64,000 bases of DNA, taken from Polyodon spathula. Lineage: Eukaryota; Chordata; Actinopteri; Acipenseriformes; Polyodontidae. Both the position numbers and the translations under genes were made by a program. Shown here in pieces: positions 57,198 through 64,000 of the stretch (its first letter is position 1; the number at the start of each line of letters is the position of its first letter). Where the stretch lies: NCBI RefSeq assembly GCF_017654505.1, contig NC_054534.1, forward strand, positions 17,105,193 through 17,169,192, written 5' to 3'. The notes beneath the pieces are model-generated. The model did no database searches. It saw only the letters and a list, made by a program, of their open reading frames with translations, and was not told the DNA's origin.

Positions 57198-57938
57198 TGT
57201 GGGAGGGTAGTGGGTGGAGCTTTTGGGAAGGACCAGAAATGACAGCACACAGGAGCCGGAAATGGAGATTAGTCCTTAGAGCCCTGTATCATCAATGGTA
57301 TCAGGGCAGGGTTTTATTTTACAAAAACAATAAAAATAGAACAGTCCAGTATTGCAAAAAATAAACAAGAAAACCACCTGGAATACCAGCAATGGTAAAC
57401 TCAGGTTTGAAATAAAAAGAGTAAACAAAAATGTCACGGTTACAAAATAACAACAAAGGAAGCACTGGGTTTCGTTGTGGTACTGCAGTGGGTTTCCTCT
57501 CACCGCTTCTTAGCTCCCTTTCACAGATTAATGGCCAGTCCTCGGTTCCTCACTCCAGTAATCCAACAGTGTCCAAGATTTTCAAGCTTCTGTGAATAAC
57601 AGCAGTGAATGAAAGCAACAAAGCAAGCACAGCATGTGTTTTCAGTTCAGCCCAGCCAGCGCGAATGGCAAAACCATACTGCTTAAATACTGCCAAGTCC
57701 CACCCCTGCAATCAGCACGCTGCCCCACGTCAGCCAATCAACGAGAACAGCACAGCTGATTGCAATGATGGGACCCGACGGCCGCATGGTTCTACCTTGG
57801 GCCAAGATGGCTGCCTGACCCGGAACTTCCTGCATGGTCAGAGTTCAGCCTCCTGATCCAATCACGGTCAACCCTACACAGCGCTGCCGGTGGTCGGGAG
57901 GGCAAATTACGACAGGGACTCCTTCCAGTCCTGTCACA
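57198..57938 (-). mobile_element. Solo LTR, family 2
   Basis: 741 bases from TGTGGGAGG to CTGTCACA, flanked by a perfect 5-base duplication AGATG (57193-57197 and 57939-57943). Read on the - strand it has CCAAT-type GATTGGCTG motifs, a TATA-like GTATTTAAG, and a poly(A) signal AATAAA near 57315, in the order U3-R-U5. That sets the orientation. It shares no obvious sequence with family 1 or the gypsy LTR. Confidence 0.87.
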
Positions 57939-58072
57939 AGATGTTTCTTCCTTTTTTAAACATCTGTCTGCTACTGGACCTTGTTTCTTTAGTTTGATTA
58001 ATTCTACTGCGCTAAGCGACTTAATAATTGTGACTGAGAATACAAGAGCTTGGCAGTTCCAGCGTTACTTAC

Positions 58073-58157
58073 CATCCGCTACAACACATGGGTTCCAACA
58101 GAGTCTTCCAAGCAATTGACCGACTAGAGGAAATGTCTTTATGGCCGCAGTGGTGTT
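58073..58157 (-). CDS. FANCC: FANCC exon 3
   Basis: An 85-base exon, the human length, between TGTTGTAG and GTAAGT, in phase 0. It reads NTTAAIKTFPLVGQLLGRLC and WNPCVVAD plus one base. Human has [27 protein letters not shown]. GQLL and CWNP are identical. Confidence 0.92.
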
Positions 58158-60142
58158 CTACAACACAAAACAAACCCAGGAGACAATAACAATGCTGTTT
58201 TTGAAACAAAACATTCCTTTACTGCCGCAAAGCAGTTTTTTTCCCCCCTCGTAAAAACAGATTACATATAATTTTATGAGGTTTACTGGATTTAATACAA
58301 ATAATTAAAGAGAGAAAAAATAAAATCTAGAATGCACCAAAAATTCAAATCATATAGTTCCACATGTGGCAGTTGTAATTTAAGAAAAGTGCTGTACTTG
58401 AAAGAACAGTTCATGTACTTGAAAGAGCCCGATTTTTCATGTGGCTTATTCACTGATGAGGATTATGTGATATATTCCTCACACCTAAACAGCAGGGTCA
58501 GTGGCTTAGCACTAACTGAAAACCAACCAATTATTAAGTATCTTCAGCCTTCCAGGTACACAATGCATTTCTCATGAACTTTTAGATCATCCCATTGAAT
58601 CAAGATGTGGATTTCCTATATTTAGGGATTGTATAAATGCAAAATAAAGTAATAGCAAAGATCACTAAAGGGCCCCATTGTTCCCTGATCTGAAGTGATT
58701 AAGTATGGCCAAAAACATTATCCAACTTTACACTAGACTTGTTTTTTTTTTTTTTTTTTTTAGTTTTTTTTTTTTTAACTTAGGTAAACTAACATTTTTA
58801 ACACAATTTAATAAGGCAAAGAGGAAAATCCTAGTCCAATTAAACTACACTGAAGGAACAGGAGCAAGATCAACTATAGCAGACCTTTGTTTTTTCCTTT
58901 CAACAGGAATGAAAAGGTATTTTTATTTGAAAGCAATTATTTTAAGATACCTGTACAATAACATTCCTGATGATGTCACAATGCTTTAAATCTGATAGGA
59001 ATGGTTACAGACTTACATGCAAAGGCCTCTTTTTAATGACTCACTAAGGCCCTGACAACCAGAATCTTTTTTTTTTTCTTTTAGAAGTGCCAGGAATTGT
59101 AGCGACTTGATTGGCTAGTAAATCTCATGAGACAAGGGGACCAATCAAGAATAAAGGGCTTCTTTCACAATAAATCAAGATTGCAGGACATACATTCCTG
59201 TTAACATTACCTCTGGCTGGTCCCCAATTTGCAGCACTTGATCCAGCAATACATGAGGTTAAGAGGGTGATGTAGTACAGGCGCAGTGCAAATAACTGTG
59301 GATGCTAAATTCTAAATGCATTGTGGCCAGGCTATTATTTTACACTGCACCCTATGTAAGCTTAAGACCAATGCAAATTGATCAGCACGCACAAATAGTG
59401 ATTCACAATTATGATAATGAGGGTCTCAATGAGCTTATCGATCTATTTAGCGGCCGCACTTGCAGAGCTATGAGTACAGAGACCAGTAGTGGCTCTATTA
59501 CATTTGTAGAGCACGAAAATACAAACAAAACAAAAAAAAGGTCAGATAAAAATATAAGCCTAGCACTCTGGAAAAGGTTCGTCTTGCCCTCCGAATGTGT
59601 TCCTGTCTCTCCTCAACAAGATCTATGTGTCACCGCATCAGGTGTACTACAGCAGCCATCCTGAAGCCAATGACAGGTCTCTACTGGTGTGTGCTTTTAT
59701 ACAGCTCTTAACTACTCGCCTCTACAATGGTTTGCACCTTGTAAGAAGAGGTGTAAAGTTTTTGGAGGGTGAGCAATTGCCTAAGTGCAAGGCAAAATCT
59801 TTACACCACATTACAATGTTTGAGCCTGCTTAGTATCCATATGCCGCCCAATTCCATGCTCATAATTTTTATGGAGTAATGGCAAACTGCAAATTTGATA
59901 GTGGGTGCAGAATGTCAGGTGAACACCATTCGTTACATACGCTGCACTTTTAGCGGCTGGTAATCAGACTTTACGGCTGCTAAACACGGCAGCATTATGG
60001 TGGTTTTGTACCCGCAACTCACTTTGCGTGTATCTTTACATCACTCCCTAATGGCTACTATTATCTTACATTACATATTCACTCCAGTCTGTGGACTGCC
60101 TCTATTCTTTAGACAGTTATAACTTCTGTTATGTCAACTCAC
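58158..60142. other. FANCC intron 2
   Basis: 1.99 kb. Poly(T) runs occur near 58741 and 59067. No exon or element recognised. Confidence 0.5.
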
Positions 60143-60307
60143 CATATGCTGCAACTTTTGGAAAATCTGCTGTAGAAACTCCTTTAATTGTTGCAGGTGT
60201 AGGCAGACATCTTGTTGGGATGCCAAAGTGGTGGCCTGTCCCCACTCTACAGCTTTATTCTGCCAATACTCCAAGCAGACAGCAGGAATGGTGCTCTGCT
60301 GGGCCAT
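60143..60307 (-). CDS. FANCC: FANCC exon 2, start codon
   Basis: Coding part of 165 bases, exactly the human length, ending HM before donor GTGAGT. It reads MAQQSTIPAVCLEYWQNKAV, EWGQATTLASQQDVCLHLQQ and LKEFLQQIFQKLQHM. Human begins MAQDSVDL and has [20 protein letters not shown]. The ATG at 60305-60307 was chosen because it aligns with the human start. An upstream in-frame ATG (60362-60364) would add 19 residues in what should be 5' UTR. Confidence 0.92.
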
Positions 60308-62019
60308 ACCACAAGCCACACACACACACAAAGACTTCCAGTCAGACCTGAATGGGTACTTCAAGACCAGGGCCTCTCCAGCTAATAGCCAGGAAATCTG
60401 CGAGGCACAAAAAAAATGAAGGTAATTTCTTCAGCCTTTTTTTCCATTAAAGAAAAAACCTGTGCTAAACAGTTATGAAAAAAAAAAAAAAAAAAATCAA
60501 TAACCTTTTGTGCCAAGGCTGTAGTGACTGAGTTTTAATCAAACAATTGCTTTTAAAAGTATTGTCCAGCTGGGGCTCAACTTGTTTCCATCTGAATTTG
60601 TCATCACCAGTATTTCATTAGAAGAGCGGGGCTCAACTGTAACTTATACCACCTCCCTGCTGTGGCTTAAAACTATTTCTAGCAACTTGGCATCATTAAC
60701 ACCAAGAGTTTACCAGCAACATTTCTAATAGTTTTATCACATGATGCTGGGACCAATATTTTACATATTTATATTATCCAGACTTCAAAAACATGTTTTG
60801 GCTGGCTAGAGCGTTCAACTGAAAAGTAATTCTTATAGGTTTTTAAAGGGACTTGGGGGTAGTAGTGGATGAAACTCTTACGCAAACTAGACAGTGTGGA
60901 GAAGCTATAAAAAGGCAAATATAATGTTAGATTATATCATCAAGTCAGTTGAATTCAACTCTAGAGAAGTTATACTAAAATTATATAATGCACACATATA
61001 CCCCTTCTCCACTGGTACATCCGACCCACGAAGCCTCGGTACGGTACAGGTACAGGTCGTTCTCCACTGGCTATTTTAGTGCTTTTATGCAAGGTACATC
61101 CCCACCAACAATAAACTCTAAAATTGCCAAAAACAGCAAAAATCATTGCACAACGGAATTCAAACGATGTGGCTTCTACACAATAATGTACAGTATGTAC
61201 CTCCAAACGTATGCCTATCACACCACAGCTCTAATTTCTGTTATCTTTAGAACATTCAGTTGCCATCATTTACACGTCATAATGTTAGCTTTACAGAAAA
61301 TTGATAGACACTACATGGACTGAATGTGCACCATTGCCACAAAGACTTGCTCAAATTTTTTGAAGGGATGTTACACTTTTTTTTTTTTTTGTTAGGTGCC
61401 ATTTTGTATTGAGGTGTTCTGTACTGTTGTATGGGAGTGTGAGTGAGTGTCTGTTTCGCAGGCAGGAAGTGATCAGAAAGTAGTCTCTGTTAAACCCTCT
61501 TATGAACAATGTCTGAAGAAGCAGTTCTTTGAAATTACATTTTTTTTTTAGGAAGACTGATTTTTTTCAGCTGCTCACTCAAGTGACCCCAATAACAACA
61601 AGATTTAGTTTTTTTTTATTTGTATTATTAATATTTTAGTTATTTGTTAGACGAGAAAATCCAATAAGCCCACTTAAGATGCTCAGTAAATAATAACAAT
61701 ATAACAATTTGATTGCGTTGTTTTGTGTTTTTCAAAAAAGCCATGCAGTGGCAAGAGAAGGTTAGTCTAATTTTATTTTTTGCATTCTTTTTTAGAAAAT
61801 GTTGCCAAAAGAGCTTGATTAAACAAAAACATTGAAGTGACAAGTCTTGTTTCAGTGAATTTTACCAATATTGTCTTTTGGGCAATACAGTTGGTCAGTC
61901 TCTTTTGTAGTTTGTAGTTGAAAATAGTGTCGACTGAATTTAACACGCAACCCAAATTTCCCACCCTCAATTTGAGAAAAAAATAACATCAAATAAATAT
62001 GCATTTACAAAGATACAAA
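60308..62019. other. FANCC 5' side, no promoter identified
   Basis: Should contain the 5' UTR part of exon 2 and intron 1. No CpG-rich promoter was visible. A GC-rich patch near 61006-61075 (TCTCCACTGG on both sides of GGTACGGTACAGGTACAGG) looks like a piece of a dispersed repeat. Confidence 0.4.
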
Positions 62020-62430
62020 CTCAGTTATGCATATGGAGGCAGTTTGCAGCAGTCTGCTATCACACAGAGCATTACATTTATGTGTTGCTTCTCATTTCCA
62101 GTCGTCATTACTCACAACAGTTTTTCTCCCAATTTGTGAACTGTGGTATTGCTTAGCATATCAAAAAATATGGGAGTCTGATCAGCATTTCCAATCTGTC
62201 CAAGCTGGTACTGTTTGTTAGAAATGCTGAAATTGTAAAAGCTTATCTTTGAATTCCTCAGGAAGCTAATGGCGCTTCTTTGAAAATGGCTGTCTGTATG
62301 CCATGGATGATTCGAGATTGTGCAGCAATGTTTTGGTTCGTCTTTTCTCTGCACTAAGTCATGTAGCTTTTTGTGTACTCGGGTAGTCACATCTTTTGTT
62401 GGCGCTTTTAATACATGCATCACTGTACTG
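62020..62430 (-). pseudogene. pogo-like (DDE_1) transposase fossil
   Basis: The - strand reads QLGQIGNADQTPIFFDMLSN then TTVHKLGEKLL, a stop, VMTTGNEKQHINVMLC and CKLPPYA. N-x-D-Q-T-P-x-x-F-D-M and the downstream TTGNEK...LPPY pattern are characteristic of pogo/Tigger/jerky-type DDE transposases, with the first catalytic Asp in NADQTP. An upstream part (HKKLHDLVQRKDEPKH) may be the DNA-binding region. Stops and frame changes show it is dead. No terminal repeats were found. Confidence 0.7.
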
Positions 62431-64000
62431 TTTTTGAATTTAAGGACACGGGTTATTTTTGAGAATAAAAAAAAAAGTGTTTTAAATTCGAAGGAATACG
62501 GCATGTAGTTTGTAGTTCCAAACCAAATTCTGATATAATTACATTTAAAGACATAGCATAACACACCCTTTGGTGAAAATACCACAAAAACACAGTGCAA
62601 ATGCACATTATGTTTAAGTAAGACTCCTAAAACAGAAACAGTAGGCTTAAACAAAACTACTTGATTAAATGTTTACGCTTTCGTTGCACACAATTTAAAC
62701 AATATCGTAACTGAAGAACTCACAAAATTCAAAGTTGTCCTGAAAAGCATAATCTCTTCTAATATAGAAATGTATGGAAGCAAACCACAGGAAAAGTAGC
62801 ACTAGAAAATCAGTTATTTCAGGGCAAACTATTGTGATAGTAAAGCTTTATATCACACTTACAACTGAACTTTAAATTACAATACTACTTCACACAGAGT
62901 GCCACCTTCAATACAAATTCAAATGCCACATGCTGTATAGTAATACATAGGCCTATATTAGTTTTGCACTAAGACGACATTTAAATTTGATTTAAGGTGG
63001 TTCTATATGTCAAATATTGCATCAAACATAAAATATTGTATGCTCAAAATGTACCTCAGCCTCTTTTACACAGGCGTTATAGCCTTGTTCATGTTGGGGG
63101 AAAATGAATAAATTAGATTAAAACAAATAAATGTAATACTCTGGCCAACTAAAAACCACACTGTACACTGAGACAAGGTGGGAAAGGTTAAAAAATAAGC
63201 ATGTAAAAATATTGAGATCCTTTCTCTGGTCCAGCCTTAAAGAAGCAAGATAACTACTGCAGTAATATGTTTTACTCTGAGAGATGCAGAGGTATGCCTG
63301 GAACCCTCAGAAGTTTATCGAGTGCCACAAATGACACAAATGCTTTTCAACTCCCCATTGCATCTTAAATGCAAGCCCCCCCCCCTTTGTTTTTCCGTTT
63401 TGTTAAAAAGAAGCAATAAGACTTGTCGATTTTGGTCTTGCAAAAGAACTGCACGAATTACATGCCAAAATGCATTTGGTTTTACACTTACAAATACAGG
63501 GCAAACAAACTGTACTTTAGTTTGCAGCATAGCTTAATATGCACCTTTTTATGCCAGGGAAATTTCTGTGCAGTTTAGTTAATTACAGGATAAAAATGTA
63601 TTAAAACGCAAAATTAAATTATATTCCACACCCTTTCAACCATCTACAGTACCATAGTGTATAATAACTCTTTCAACAACCTATAGAGGTCTAGGACTCA
63701 ACACTGCTGTCCTCTATTGTAGGATAGGAGACATTAATTCACTGAAAACTGCACACCCAAAAATAACTGTGTGTTCATATAACATTTATTACCATTCTAA
63801 ATATTTTATTCAACTGAGAATAATATTTTATTCAATGATCTTATGGACACAAGTCCATACTAATTTGGAAATATTGGTCATAATATAATTGGTCAACAAA
63901 ATGCATGTCACTGTCCAAAAGTGACACATTGCAAGTCTGTGGTGACGTGCTGAAAGCTATTATAAGTTACTTTAAAAAAAAGTGACAGACATTTCTAATG
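62431..64000. other. FANCC upstream or intron 1 DNA
   Basis: AT-rich. No exon, RNA gene or element end recognised. Confidence 0.4.

Noticed and set aside
60308..60364. In-frame upstream ATG (MKYPFRSDW) for FANCC
   Set aside because: Human and window proteins both align from MAQ. The extension includes a CA-repeat-encoded Cys/Val stretch.

Overview
The window is vertebrate genomic DNA, AT-rich and dominated by introns and mobile DNA. Two single-copy genes could be recognised from spliced exons. On the + strand are the last two coding exons of AOPEP (aminopeptidase O, C9orf3 orthologue; 6227-6313 and 8282-8422). On the - strand is FANCC (Fanconi anaemia core-complex subunit C), from the start codon at 60307 to the stop at 16891. 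The two genes are tail to tail, as on human chromosome 9q22, so this is conserved synteny. The Tc1 families, the SINE types and the Gmr1-type Ty3/gypsy element point to a non-mammalian vertebrate, most likely a ray-finned fish. An early-branching lineage (sturgeon, paddlefish, gar, bowfin or bichir) is only a guess.

Layout. 1-8.4 kb: the 3' end of AOPEP, with two solo LTRs of one family (1959-2535, 5463-6075) and a small Tc1-type MITE (7282-7632). 8.4-16.9 kb: convergent intergenic DNA with a hAT MITE (11820-12060), a long TA microsatellite and a third solo LTR (15654-16117). 16.9-22.6 kb: FANCC exons 15 to 10 (human exon numbering), with a tRNA-derived SINE almost touching exon 10. 22.6-29.4 kb: intron 9, holding a MIR-like SINE and two Tc1-like elements lying side by side in one TA/TG microsatellite; one of them contains a fourth solo LTR. 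29.4-36 kb: exons 9, 7, 6 and 5 with decayed hAT and Tc1 pieces between exons 9 and 7. 36-56 kb: intron 4 (20 kb), with a hAT non-autonomous element, a nearly complete Tc1-like element, a young 5.5-kb Ty3/gypsy retrotransposon with a 1526-residue open gag-pol, a Tc1 fragment, a 3-kb LINE and a solo LTR of the gypsy family. 56-60.3 kb: exons 4, 3 and 2 and another solo LTR. 60.3-64 kb: FANCC upstream region with a pogo-like transposase fossil.

Most interesting points. (1) The gypsy element has the Gmr1 domain order, with integrase before reverse transcriptase, plus a SCAN-like gag and an open reading frame that continues into its 3' LTR. (2) Four solo LTRs of one family each have 5-bp target duplications. 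(3) The AOPEP penultimate exon has an in-frame TAG about 50 codons before the normal end. (4) The FANCC exon equivalent to human exon 8 could not be found, and skipping it would break the frame. Points 3 and 4 raise the possibility that this is a decaying duplicate copy of the locus; that is an inference. No tRNA, rRNA or CRISPR locus was seen.
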